DNA of 64,000 nucleotides from Dimorphilus gyrociliatus. Its lineage: Eukaryota; Annelida; Polychaeta; Dinophilidae. The notes below the pieces were generated by a model. The model did no database searches and was not told where the DNA came from. It saw only the letters and a list, made by a program, of their open reading frames with translations. The stretch covers positions 356,623 to 420,622 of the forward strand of contig CAJFCJ010000013.1 of assembly GCA_904063045.1 (NCBI GenBank), given 5' to 3'. A program made the translations under genes and the position numbers. Within the stretch, counting starts at the first letter, position 1; every line of letters starts with the position of its first letter. Below are positions 50,872 to 63,877 of the stretch, in pieces.

Positions 50872-52900
50872 TCTGAACACCAACGCTCACTCATTAATCA
50901 TTTATTGACGGAGAAAGCTAATGATATTACTGTTGGTCTAGTACATAGAACACACGTATGCGCCCTAAATGTTAACAGGCTTTGGCTACCCCCATCTTAG
51001 AGAAGTAAAGGAAAGAAAATAGAACGGTACACATACACAAAGTATTATCTTCTTTACTTGATTATCTCTCATCCTTTTTTTCCTTCCTTTTAACTCTTTT
51101 TTTTTTCAATTACTTTTTCGAACGTTTTCGATAATGATTTATAGAACAAAAATTAATCGATTCTAATTACGTAAACAAACTCAGCATGGAACCAGCGATT
51201 GTGCGACAAATAGAACTAGTTTTTCTTTATTTTCTTTTTGTTTATAGATGTCAAAGAGTCAAAATAATACGATGCTCTAATATTACCCATACCAGTATCC
51301 TACACTTATATCCTAATAAACAGGCGATATAACGTGACCCCATTTTTTATATAGTTTGGCACGTTAGTAAATCAATATGCCGCTTCTGATTGTAATAGAC
51401 AAATGAGAAAAGAAGAACATTGACTAAAAAAAACGGAAGCCGGTTAAGTAACTACGTTAATGATAAGAAATTATCTCCTATAGTAATTAATGTATTTTAA
51501 AAAATTCTTCGTACCATGACAGGAAAAGAAGATAATGATCCAACGAACGAAGTAGTCTCCCATCATCCTAATTATACGCATCTACCGATTCAACGGCAAC
51601 GTCAACATTTTGGACGAATACTATTTATCCATTTTCAAACCGAACCATTCACATTCTTCCTAAGGATTATCTCTTCGAACTACTTTTTTTGACCGTAAAA
51701 TTATTACGCCGGCGGGAAGAGCGCCTTCTATCGATTCCCCGGAAGCGCTCTCTGTAGGGTGAAAAAATTATCTCCACACTTTTCATCTATGTTTTGAATT
51801 ATCACTTAACTTGAAAAGGTATTGAAAGAGACTAAATCATTCACATAGGCCGAAAAGGAATGCGTTCCAAAGAAATAAGAACCCTAAAAATGCGTATTCG
51901 CTGCCAATTTATGATTGTTACATTTTGCTATTAAAGTATTTTATTTACAATTGTAACGTTTTCAATAGAAGAATGCAAATTAGTAAAATGATATTGATAA
52001 AAAAGATATTTATAGAAGTGTTATCAACGATGAATAACCTGTAAAAAATCTATAGATTTAGTAAACCTCTCGCTCGAAGTAATCCGCTTACATTCTCAAG
52101 TAAGTTTGTCTGTTTTTAAGGTGAATCAGATGTGATAAACAACTATAATTCATAACTGCTAAAAAGTTAAGTTGATTAAAGTTATTTTGATAAAGGAAGT
52201 GATAAAATTTGGAATGTTCGTCTTGTCGTAAAAAGAATTCTTAAGGCATTCATTTTGTGGAACTGACTTCGAATTATCAAGAGGTCATAGGAGAATTGTA
52301 AGATTGCTTTTTGAGAATTTTAATTAATAAAATTTACGATTATTAATTTTGTAGATAAAAGTAAATGATTATAATGGAGTTAAATTATCTTTTAGTATTT
52401 TGTAAAACATTTATATTGGTCAGTGCAATATCAGTGTTGTAAAGTTGTTAGAATGATAATAATTATCTTTGGATGCAAGAAAATAGTTCTTTCGTATCGG
52501 TTAAAAAATTAGTTTGCTTAGTAAATTTGATTATTGTTTTTTTCTCTCAATTAAATAGGAAATATATAAAACTATTTTATCGAATACGAAAATAAAGTTT
52601 TATTATTCAGCCAATCACGCTCTCCTTTAGCAGCACTAACCTTCACCCCGCCCATTTATATTTTCCTCTCATATCAACATTTGTTTGCCAGTAGTCTTCG
52701 TATGTTTTCAACCTTTTTATACAGATGTTTATATTGTTAAAAATCAGATTGTTTTTTATGCTCGTTAATCAAAATTAATGAGTCAGCATTTAAGTTCGAA
52801 TGACTTTTTTACCCAATCTCGACCTGAATTTTTGCATATTATTAAGGTGTTATAAATGTTACAGGTTTGTAGGTGCTGGCGTAGATCAACTCCTCGCATA
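50343..52900. other. Intergenic: TMEM132 5' region and PACSIN 5' UTR
   Basis: The missing first exon(s) of TMEM132 should be here. A TA repeat lies at 50838-50868. A GC-rich island with a hairpin lies at 51705-51760. An acceptor CAG at 52862-52864 suggests that PACSIN has an upstream non-coding exon. Confidence 0.45.
51705..51760. other. GC-rich exon-like island with hairpin
   Basis: Arms GAGCGCCTTC (51719-51728) and GAAGCGCTC (51742-51750) pair over 9 bp with one bulge. Both strands read short open frames of ordinary composition. On the minus strand ALPAGVIILRSKK ends at a possible GT donor. Its GC content is far above the flanks. Confidence 0.3.
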
Positions 52901-55633
52901 ATGTCGGTGAGTGAAGATATATCGAATACAGGAGCGTCAACTGGCGACAGCTTTTGGGAATTAGATAGGTATAAAAGAACGGTTAAACGTTTAGAGGATG
53001 GTCATAAATTGTGTTCAGAAATGATGCAAATGTTACATGAGAGGGCTGAATTAGAGAAGAACTATTCCAAGTCATTGCGCACTTGGGCCTCGAAGTGGGA
53101 GGATACTGTAAGAAAAGGTCCTGAATATGGAACAACAGAAGAAGCTTGTGTAGGTCTATTTAGAGAAGCTGAAAGCATTGCCGAATTGCACACGGAAGTG
53201 AAAGATAAATTAATATCGGTGGTTCAAACTCAAATAAAAGCTTGGCGAGATGAACATTATAAAAAACCATTAGTTGGTCAGTGTAAGCAAACGAAAGGAC
53301 TGGAAGATTCATTTCGTAAAGCTCAAAAACCATGGGCAAAATTTTTAACGAAGGTTCTTAAGACGAAGAAAGACTATCATACTGCATATAAAACATTCAA
53401 CAGTGCTGAAAATAGTTTGAATAATGCACAAGCTGATAGCTCATTGTCAGATGATCATAAAAGGAAGTTATCAGACAAGGTAGAAAAGTCTCGAAGAGAA
53501 GTGGATTCCAATAGAGAAAAGTACGAAGCGGCCCTAAGAGAGTTGAATGGTTATACATCGAGATATATCGAAGATATGACAGGGGTTTTCGATAGCGCTC
53601 AGAGGGAGGAAAAAGAACGCTTGGATTTTGTCAGGCGTGCATTAGAAGAAACACGAAATTGTCTTAATCTTAGTGATAACGATAACTATCATAATACCTA
53701 TGAAATGTTGGCCAGTACTATTGAGGCAGCTGATTCAGAAAAAGATCTTAAATGGTGGTCACAATATCATGGGGTAGATATGGCAATGAATTGGCCTCAA
53801 TTTGAGGAGTACTCTCCCGACATGCATTCTATTTCACGTAAAGACAAGAAAAGTGTTATCTCCGGCTCTGATGGAATTACCATAACTAGCATAAAACCTG
53901 CTCAGAATAATACAGAATACCAGACTCAAACTTCGATACCCGAACAGTCGACGCCGGCACATACTATTCAAAACCAACCACCTCCAGCACCACCCCAACA
54001 GCAGCAGCCGCCTCAACAACAGCAAGTACAGCCTCCTCCCACACAGGGTACACCTTTCGAGTAAGAATTTATTTATCTTAACAATAGAGATCTAAGAGTT
54101 TAAAACAAATAGTTTAAATTTTAAAACAATTTATAACGTTTAATATGAAAGAAAAAATAAGTTCATTCTTATCTAGAATGTGATAGCGCGACATTTTATA
54201 GGCTAGCAGATAAAAACTTTAAGTATTTCCAGCAATGATGACGACTATGATGATGATTTGAATCCATTCGCCGCTGACGTAAGAACCGATAATGATTGGT
54301 TTGTGTATTTAGCATGTTGGCTTAAAATCTCTCTTATCCGACAAAAAAACTTATATAAAAAAAAACAAACGCTTCTATATACTGTATCTGGCGAACAAAT
54401 CCCACTTTTTTTTGATTTTGGCGTCTGTACACCCACATATCATAAGGCGAAATTTTTTTTCTAACGGCATGAATGCATTATTACTATTTCTCCTCAACGC
54501 TCTATTAAAATCATTATTAAACGATATATCCGCTTCTTCTTTCCTTCTATCTCCCATCAAACCTCCCCGTATTGACTTTTCTTTTTTAAAATAAAGAAAA
54601 GTGATGTGTTGAATGCAATTTAATCAAACAACATAACAACAGTTTTTTTTTATATATTATTACTATTATTACTATTATTATTACTAGTAGTATTATTATT
54701 TTATTAATAATATTCGCTTATAACAGTAAATAATATAATATTTCACCAACGTACGAGGCACTCGCTTTGAATTTGGTTTGTCCTTAAAAAAAACGAGAGG
54801 AAACGTATTCTTTTTCTATTTTTAACAAAAAGGAAAAAAAGAGGAAGAGGGAGAAAGAATTTTTCTTATAAGCTGATATTAAGGGGGAAAGGAAAAGTAA
54901 TTTGTTAGTCTTAGTGTGTAACAATTTACGTTCGAGTACGAGACGCGAGTATTTATTTATTGATTATCGACTTTAAGTTCTCTTTTTGGAATTTTAATAG
55001 GAGAAGTAATAAAATTAACGAACATTCTTAGCCAGTGCCTTCGTTTTGTGTGTGTATCTTTCTCTGTTTCATTACAAAAGTAATTCTATTTAAATTTACT
55101 TATTAATTTTAACTAATAGAGATTTTTTTTTTATTTTTTGCTCTTCTCGCTCTCTCTCTCTCTCTCTCGACTCTCCAGTAGCAATGAAGAAACTTGGTCG
55201 TCGCATAATGGAACATCGAACGAGAAGGGTGTTAAAGTAAGGGCTCTGTATGATTATGCTGCTGCTGAAAGCGACGAGATATCCTTCAAAGTTAATGATA
55301 TTTTCATTAAATTGGAAGATCAGGACGATCAAGGATGGTGTAAGGGGCTGAAGGATGGAGTAAGTTTGTAAAGATAATATTTAAAAAAGAGAGAGTAATA
55401 TATGCTGTGTATATAGATAACTTTATCTATATTTATTAACAATTTTTGTACTTTTTTTCCAACCTATTCTATATACATGCATATTTATATAGATATATAT
55501 ATATATATTTTAATGTATATATACAGTATATATTTACATTTTATTCTCTATTTGATCACTATTCCTATCTATCTGTTTTTTTTTTCAAAAGGTTTCTGGC
55601 TTGTATCCGGCTGGTTACGCATCTGAAATCTAA
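52901..55633 (+). CDS. pacsin: PACSIN/syndapin F-BAR and SH3 protein
   Basis: Bends membranes and recruits dynamin and N-WASP in endocytosis. Exons are 52901-54060, 54233-54298 (probably optional), 55179-55359 and 55592-55633, giving 482 residues, or 460 without the second. The F-BAR domain spans about residues 15-280 ([52 protein letters not shown]). A Gln/Pro-rich linker follows. The 66-nt exon encodes an acidic stretch with one NPF motif, an EH-domain ligand. The C-terminal SH3 has [15 protein letters not shown] and GWCKG, ending [11 protein letters not shown]. The Met at 52901 matches the usual MSVS start. A polyadenylation signal lies at 55991-55996. Confidence 0.93.
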
Positions 55634-57274
55634 AACAAAACAAAACAAAAAACTTAGTTATGCGAAAACACTTGCAAAACAAAGCAGATGTGTATATTTT
55701 TGATTAGCAACGAATATCAATTGGTTTGAAAAAGCAATTTAAAATCTCTTTTGGAAGATATTGAAAATTGTAAAAAAAAAAAAAGTTATTTAAAAGATAC
55801 AACTATCAACTTTTTTTTATTATTCCATAATTCCATAGACTAAAAAAGTTGAAAGAAAAAAGGCAAAGATATTTTGTTGTTTTATAGAAGTAGATTTATT
55901 ACTGCAAATTAAAATAGTTATGTAAAAAAAAGATAAAAAACGAAAGAAACAACAAAAACACGTTCGGTTAGAGGTGTTTATATGTTATTCAATAAATAAG
56001 ATGGCACTGCATAGCATGACTTCATTTTCGGTGTAAATATAACTTCATTAATATTTAACTATCATTTCTTTTTTAATACTATTATTTTTCTTTCTGTGTG
56101 CTTACTTAAAAAGTTAATCAAGAACTTTACAATAATAATTTTGATTGCTATGTAAAGGGTTATATGTATAATTATATATCTATTTAAGATATATGTACAT
56201 ATAAGAGATATTTATTTTTTAAACGAAAAAAGTCTTGATTAAATCGTTACTATTCTATAATTGACATATTCCTCTATTGATATTTACCAAAAGATCATAT
56301 TGGTACCTATACTCGAAATGTTCTAATTTTGCCAAATAAGAAAGTTTTTGTGCGATAACCTGATGTGAATTGTTTACTTATGCTAATGTACGTTTTTTAG
56401 ACGTGGTTAAATTTTCGTTCAATCTTGATTTTTGTTTGATAAAAGTTAGATTATGCCATGTCAACGACAGATGGCGTTTTCTTTATTTCATTATAAAAAA
56501 AAATTTGTTTTATTTTTAGTTTTATGCCATAACCTTGTCCCTTATTATTGATATAGGGGCTGAAACGCTCGTTTATTTAGATTATATTAAAAATTCTTTT
56601 GCATTTTATCGCGTTTACACTGGATTCTACATAAAAAAAAAAGAAAAATAAGGAGGGGGCAGCGAAAGAGTGTTTCCTCCTTGGCATTTTACGCATGATG
56701 AGCCACATCCATCTCTCCTTTCTAGTAGAAATTTCTTTCTTTACTGTCAGAGACCTTTACTGATTTTTATGCATAATCTTTCAGATAGGTTTCCTTAAGA
56801 TTGGGGTAATAAATCCTTCTTTACAAGTAATCGTATAAGGGATTTAGGAGTTATCTTGATAAATTTTTCAATACTTTCTCTAATAAATTTGTGTATAATA
56901 AAATTTTATTAACACTAACAATTCTTTTTTTAGTGATTTACTCGACCATTATAGGCTTATAAGTTCGAAATATGCATTTTTCTTTATGACCCCCTATTAA
57001 TATGTTGTAATTGAATAAAAAATTGTTATTTTTATACTTTATTGCCTCAAGTAGAATGCTTAAAAGTAGTTTAACAGAACAGGAGTACCGTTAGCATAAA
57101 ACAAAAGGCCTATTATATGGAAAAAATCTTTCCTAATAATAACAATATTTGTCCAATAAAGAAGACTTTTATTTGCATATTTAATTTTTCTGTTTCAAGT
57201 ATTTATTATTTTATATACTGTATATATACAATATACAAAGTGTATTTGCGGTATACATAGTATATTTTTCATTC

Positions 57275-57360
<86 letters not shown>

Positions 57361-59099
57361 AAGGAAGAAAAATGCGAAAGATATGCTAATCTTTCTTTTT
57401 TCTCCTTCAATCTCTTCACGTGAGTGATTTCTAGCCAATTTCTTGTCTTATTTAAGCGTTTGTAATGTAATACAAGAACAAGATTATCATATTAAGATGT
57501 GTACTTAATAAAGAGCATGTCTTATATTTGGGGAAAAAAAAGAGAACACTCACTTCAAACATAGGATTAATTAAGGAAAATTAAAAATCTCCATACTAAG
57601 ACTGCTGCCCTAATTAGTTATGTTGAATAGTTAAATTCGTATTTTATTTATAATTATTTATTATTTAAACTTCATTGTTTTATTAGATTTAGAGTTTATT
57701 GATTGGAAAATGGAGGGAAATAGTCAAACGTATAATTAGAAATCTATTCAGGTCAATGATTGGAAGATATATGAGGAAATAAGAAAAACATAATCAATAT
57801 AGTAAATCAGGAAAGAAAAACATTGTCACCGGTATTTTAATGGTTTTCCTTCATTATTCTTCATTTCCAGCGGCTAGTCTATGGGCAAAAAGAATATCAG
57901 GAAAAAAGTAGTCGAATGTACAAATATTAACGTCCCCGGAGGTTCATTATGGAATCAACTTCAAATGAACATTCTGATGTGAAAACGGAAAAAGTTATTG
58001 TTCAATCAGTCAATCGGTATGATTGTCTTTATTTGTTAAATATATCTTATTACTTCTTCACTTAATTAAGACAATTTTCTTTGAGAAGAGGGATAGGGAG
58101 GATTTTTTTCTAACTGGGACAAACTCTCCTTTTAAATATTTTCAAGATGTATTATACTTGATTCGTGCCTGTCGTGATCGATAAGTTTTCTATAGAGTGA
58201 GTAGTTTTCTTTTTAAAAAAAAAAGACAAAACTATATTTCTTTATTTTTTTTCTATAAACAGGAATATAAACAGGAAGAAACATCCTGTCCCCAGTTAAT
58301 ATCAAAAAATACAATATGAATGTTTCGTAAAAGAACGAATGTTTCATTTTCGAAATGTAATTCAATTAAAATCAAACACTGTATTAATATTCGATTTCTA
58401 TTTATCATAAAAGCTATTATTAGTAGTATATAAACTGTATATCAAGGTATTAGTATTTATGTCAAAAAATTGATTTCATTCTCAATAAATGAACTTATAT
58501 TTGTCCCGCAGATGGCGGTATATAAAAGAACGTAGCGCTTGTCTAAAAATCTACATGGTTCACAATGGATCGTTGGTTCCAAGTTTATATAAAGATCATC
58601 TTCGCACTCAGTAAAATATTTATCTAGTCACCCTGCGAACAATAGTATTACGAACTGCGTAAGGAATAAGATTGCCTAGTAATTTTAGCATTCGAGTACA
58701 TAATAAATAGCTATAACAGGGATATTTTTATATGTGTAATATTTCAATTTAGGCTGAATTTAGACCATGTAAAAATACGAAATAAACAATGGATTAATTA
58801 GTTTGCGCACTCTAGCCATTTCTTTTTGACAATTGCATTCCTGTGTAGCTGGCTGGCTTGCTTACTCTCACTCTCCTATCTTCCCTCTCAGTTAGTCTCT
58901 CTCTCTCTCTCTCTCTCTCTCGCCATTGAACTGCCGACTCTTGATATCATCACCATCATCGCCCTCATTGTCTCTCTCTCTCATTATCTCTGCTACTCTC
59001 TCTCTCTCTCTCTCTCTCTCTTGTTTCATCTTCGATTAGCTTGCTTTAAACTTTTTCAAACAAACGCCAAAAGTTGTAAGATTTTAGAGAACAAGAAAG
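55634..59099. other. Intergenic with CT microsatellites
   Basis: Mostly AT-rich. It has (CT)n at 57280-57361, 58893-58922 and 58995-59022, and AGATGGCG octamers at 56469-56476 and 58510-58517. The second is followed at about 58518 by TATAAAAG. An orphan exon candidate lies at 57871-58017. Confidence 0.5.
57949..58016 (+). other. Orphan first-coding-exon candidate
   Basis: An acceptor (TTCATTTCCAG) ends near 57870. An ATG at 57949 opens 22 codons (MESTSNEHSDVKTEKVIVQ...) up to a possible donor GTATGA at 58017. It leaves two bases over, and I cannot find a good partner exon. It may be chance. Confidence 0.2.
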
Positions 59100-59630
59100 A
59101 TGGCAAAAGATTTAGAAAACTCTGATTATGAATTTTCACCAGCCGCTTTAACTTTCAATAGACGAATGTTTAAAAAACATAGATTAGAAGCAATTTTTGA
59201 TAGGGATTTTGTTTATAGTTTGCCAGCTTATTACTCAATTCAAGAGGAACTTACCACTACAGATGGTATCAGTTATAATCTCTTTTGTCGTATTCTTGAT
59301 TATTTAATTAAATCTGGAGAGTTACTTCAACGCTTTCTTGTTCAAATATCTCATAGTTTGGATCGATTTGAAATGGATATTGCCAAACTCTGCATGGATA
59401 GAATAGAGAATCGTCTAACTGGGTTAAGTCAGCAGATAACTTACAGACTCTCTCCTGAACAGACAGTAAGAAATAATCCTTTAATTCCTCTCTCCCCAGT
59501 CCTATAACCATATTATACAAACCTTTTTAGCAAATCTTTTCATTTTCTATGAAATCCGCAGAGAATCTTCCTAGAAAAAGCACACGACGATGGAATAGAC
59601 GCCAACCCTAATATGACGTTCTACTCTTGA
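59100..59630 (+). CDS. Unrecognised 144-residue protein
   Basis: Exons are 59100-59465 and 59562-59630. The protein is mostly helical-looking, without a signal peptide, membrane segment or known motif. Recognisable stretches are NRRMFKKHRLEAIFDRDFVY and DIAKLCMDRIENRL. Hydrophobic residues recur at helix spacing through residues 60-115. An acceptor TTTTAG just before the start suggests a 5' UTR intron. A polyadenylation signal is at 59767-59772. Frame, codon use and splice sites support a real gene; function unknown. Confidence 0.6.
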
Positions 59631-60471
59631 GGAAAACGAAAAGGAAAAGAGTAAGAGGGAGAGAGACAGAATGAAGAAGTTTACGACTGCTCTCTATTGA
59701 AGAAAGAAGAGATAATTTAGAAAGGAAAAAACATAGTTAATCATATAAATTTGAAATGATAATTTTAATAAATCTATAATATAGAATTCCTACTATATTC
59801 CGTGCCTTTTATCCTCTTTTATCATTTGATATTGTCCGTTTAACATTACAATTTAAATTGTTGCTAGTATAACGTTTCTATTGATTTAGCATCACTACTC
59901 CTAACAAATCGTTAATGATATTTTATTAGTATGTTACTGCAACTATTTTATACTCTATTCATTATTTCTTATAAACTCTTCATTCTCTTCTATTGAATAA
60001 TGATTTCTATTTTTATTCCCTCTTGTTTTCTTTCTAACAATAGACAATTAAAGGTATAAATTACGTTCCTATACACATCCGTTAGTATGTATTAGAAAGA
60101 AGCTAGTATATGTACTTTAATGTTCATCAAGAAAGGAAGAAGAAGAGAGGATATATATATATATATATATATATATACTGTATATAGTATATATGCTGTA
60201 TATATGGAAAATAAAGGACAATATTCAGTATAAGCTACCCTTTGTTTAGGTTATTTATTAACTCGAAGAAAAGTAGCGATAAATATGTCTCTTTTTCTAT
60301 TAAAGGTAGGCTAATTTCTAGAATAAAAAATGGAAGAGGATGTAACACATAAATTTCGATTTAGTTAATAAGCTTAGGTCGTAGTTTTCTTGAATTTAGT
60401 TAAGATTAATGATTATATATCGATTTCTATGGTTTAGAACTGATGATTATAATGCTTTTTAAAGTATTAAA

Positions 60472-60513
<42 letters not shown>

Positions 60514-62149
60514 GTCTTTATTCTCTTTCTATTTTTTCTATATTATCATCGATCATTAGTTAAAATCCACCATTTTTAACTAGATATAATAATTAATAAT
60601 AAATTAATTGATTATATTTCAAATGACCTTGACAAATCAAGCATACAGGGAATTTTTCTATTAAATAAAAATTCCTAAACTATTGGTTAATTCATTCTTA
60701 TTTAGAATTCATTCTATTCATTAATTGATTCATTATTAAAATTTATCATTGAAAACCGAAAAAGTAGACGCTTTAGAAAGATAAGAGAGAGAGAAAGAGA
60801 GAAAGGGAGGGATAGGGGGAGGGGGAGGAGGGACTGGTAGAGAGAATGAAAAAGTAAAAAATGATAGAAAGAAAGAGCAAGAGAAGGAAAATAAAGATAT
60901 TTTTGTAATTCGTTAAAAAAATATAGCCCGAGGATAATTCTACTTGCTAAGACTAGTAGATAATAGAGTAATTTTTCGATAATTCAGGCATAATCAAACG
61001 GGAGAGATATTTTATCTTATTATCTATTATTACTTATTACTATTATATTATTATTTACATTGATAAGTTTAAGTTTTTTTTTTTGAAAGGTTTAAAAACC
61101 TATTCAAGCAGAATAGTTAAGATGAAATAAGAGAGAAAGGAAAGAGTGATAAAAGAGTGAAATCCTTCACATTAATACATAACTATTTGATAGTTGTTTT
61201 TATATAATCCGATAAATACTCTCTATCACCGGAAATCTAAAAAAAAGTATAGAATCCTATAGATGTCGCTTTTTACAAAAATTTCTCTATTTTTGCTGAT
61301 ATTTTATTTACATTGTATAGCTTATATCTTAGATATTTCTTTAAAACATTAGGCCTATAATTAAAAACGAAAAATTAGAGAAAGAGATATAATTATCAAG
61401 GATTAACAAAGTTTTTTTTTCTATTCTTTTCGAGGGGAAAGGCGTAACCCTTTTCTAGTATTTCTTCTATTTCCAAATTAATCAAATTTGACAAAAAGGC
61501 CCTTATTCTAAAAAGTTTTTTCTCCTTCTCTTTTCTCTCTTCTCTCGTTCAATATTCATTTTTGACTAAATTAACATATATAATTAATATATATATAAGT
61601 TTTTTTTAAAGTAATTATTACTTTTCATTCTTTTAAATATTATCTCTTTTCTTAAGAAGAAAAACATAAAAAAGGAACGAAGAAGTAACATATAATTATG
61701 AAATTTCATAAAGCTGTCATAGTACGAATGACGGTTAAGAGTCGCCACCATAGTCGCTCCTTTGATATATTTTCAATGGACTAATCCCCTTTCTAAATCA
61801 TAGACCGTTCAGTTGATTGTGTATTTGCATACTTGAACTTTTGAGTAATTCGTTAAACGATTAAGACTTGTTTCTAGAAACCAGTTTTTATATTATTATT
61901 ATTGCGATTTTCCTCTTATTTACGTAAGAATAACTGTTAAGTGTTTAAGAGAGAGAAAGGCACTAGAAGGAGAAGGAGAGTTAGTCGAAGCAGAAGACCG
62001 AAGACGAAAAAGTAACAGATTTATGAGAGATCGTGTATTTTCTCTATAGTATACCTCTTAAAGAGAAGATAAATATTTGTTGGACTCTTCGTATTAAGAA
62101 TTATCCTTTCTTCTCGAGTTTTAAGAATCGTTTTTGACAACTTAAAAAC
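59631..62149. other. Intergenic, AT-rich
   Basis: Holds TA repeats at 60150-60175 and 60475-60510 and a GA-rich block at 60780-60900. No coding exon is seen. Confidence 0.5.
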
Positions 62150-63563
62150 ATGACGTACAACAGGAGTTTGGCGAGAGTCAAAGTGAAGAATCGGATTTCT
62201 GATATGACCTTATCAAGAGTTATTGAGAGAATTGAAGAGGATCGCCTTATTAGAATCGCTCATTTAGATCACGACAGATTGGATGTTCACGATTTCCTCA
62301 AGGAGATCAACTATTGTAAATCGGATGATCTTCCAGAGTCAAAAATGTAATTTCATAACGATTTATCTCCTCTATCCGTTCCATAATTTTGTATTACCTT
62401 TCCTTTACAGATGGCTGGGCGATAGAGTTGAAGCCCTTGAGAGGAGGATGCAGAGGCGACGGAATGCCGAACGTGACGTTCTTACGGCACCTCCGGGTAG
62501 GGTGAATAACTCAGTCATATCAGTAATCGCTAAACCAGAGCCGGTAAGAGGTAAAACTGCACCCGAACCGACAAGAAATCTACCTTACGTTGAAAGAAAA
62601 ACTGCTAGGACAGCGAGAAGTCCTAATGTCCTTAAATTGTCCGATAAGAGACCAGTAACAAAGCATACAGTGGAAAAACGCCAAGAAACGAAGCGAAATA
62701 ACTTTATTAACGTTGATGATTATCAGAACGAAAATGATGTGGATACGGAGGAAATACTAGCAGATGTAAGGGATGAAATTGAGCTTGTTGCAGAGGAGAA
62801 TAAGCCCAAATCCATTTTACTCCCGAGTATATTAAATAAGCATTCGGATGATATTAGTCGACCCCCGTCCGTTGTTTCATTTACCGACAAACCTACAAGA
62901 GTCGTTTATACAGCAGTTGTTCATGCTAGTCACGAAGATGATACTGGAAATTTTTCACAATACTACAATGATGAAGACAATACAGAAGATGACGAAAATT
63001 CAGATCAACAAGAGATAAAAGAAAAGGGAGCGAAAGAGCAGACAAAGAGTAAATTGAGAAAGGTGTCAACCACCTCCTCCAGAAAGTTGAAAACTGGAAA
63101 ACTAAAGAAAAAGCCTACGCCTAAACCGAAGAAAATAGAGAAAAAGAAAGAGCCCGAAGAAGTTGTATTGCTGCCAAGTACACCATCTAAGAGTCTTATT
63201 ATACGAACTCCAACAGCTAACTCAATGGTTAGGACTAGGCAGCCACTTGTTAGATCGGCTATAAAACGAGAGACGTTGACGCCCAGCCGTGTTTCCATAA
63301 CAACAGAGGACAGAAACGCTTTTGTTATGCGTCAAATTTTAACCGAAAATTCACACATGCATAGAAGATCAGCTAAAAAATCAAAGCAACCTTTAAGTCA
63401 AAGAATAAATGACTTTTATGAAAAAATTGATAAACTTCGACAAGAAGTCGACACCGCCGCCAATTGGATGCCCACACCAAAAAAGACTAAGAACCTAACA
63501 AAACGCAATACGCTGAGAACTGGCGGTTTAAGGGCCGCTCTCCAATTAGACATTGACGATTAA
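62150..63563 (+). CDS. Unrecognised basic, largely disordered protein
   Basis: Two exons, 62150-62346 and 62411-63563, give 449 residues. The N-terminal ~110 residues are charged and helical (LSRVIERIEEDRLIRIAHLD, WLGDRVEALERRMQRRR) and could form a coiled coil. The middle is acidic and disordered. A strongly basic Lys/Pro stretch (KLKKKPTPKPKK) follows, then Ser/Thr-Pro sites (TLTPSR, MPTPKK) and a short helix near the end (INDFYEKIDKLRQEVDTAAN). Nuclear or microtubule association is possible, not shown. I do not recognise the family. Confidence 0.65.
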
Positions 63564-63877
63564 GGATAATAAAATAACTCTCCTCCTTTTTTCTTCCTCT
63601 ATCTCCTCCCAATATCAAGGTATAGGCCTACTCTTTACATATACTGTATATCGACAAAATATAAATGTTACATGTAAAAAAAAACCAGTTTTCTCTTTAG
63701 TTGTGCTTATATGCATAGTATATTCCGTTATAAAATTGATCTTATATACGACATTAACTAACGAAACAATGGGCGGTGAAAATGAATTGACGTTTCTCTA
63801 TTCATAAAATGTATTGAACGTGAAAGAGAGACGTCAATAAGTAACGGACAAAATTTTTTCTACTTTATTCAGTCGAT
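63564..63877. other. Short intergenic gap
   Basis: About 310 bp with no coding signal, between the basic protein and the next start codon. An acceptor-like TTCAG ends at 63872. Confidence 0.4.

Noticed and set aside
57195-57438. Arg/Glu-repeat frames on the minus strand near 57.3 kb
   Set aside because: They are translations of the (CT)n tract.
57949-59200. Joining the orphan exon at 57949-58016 to the gene at 59100
   Set aside because: Splicing to the acceptor before 59100 would put that ATG out of frame.
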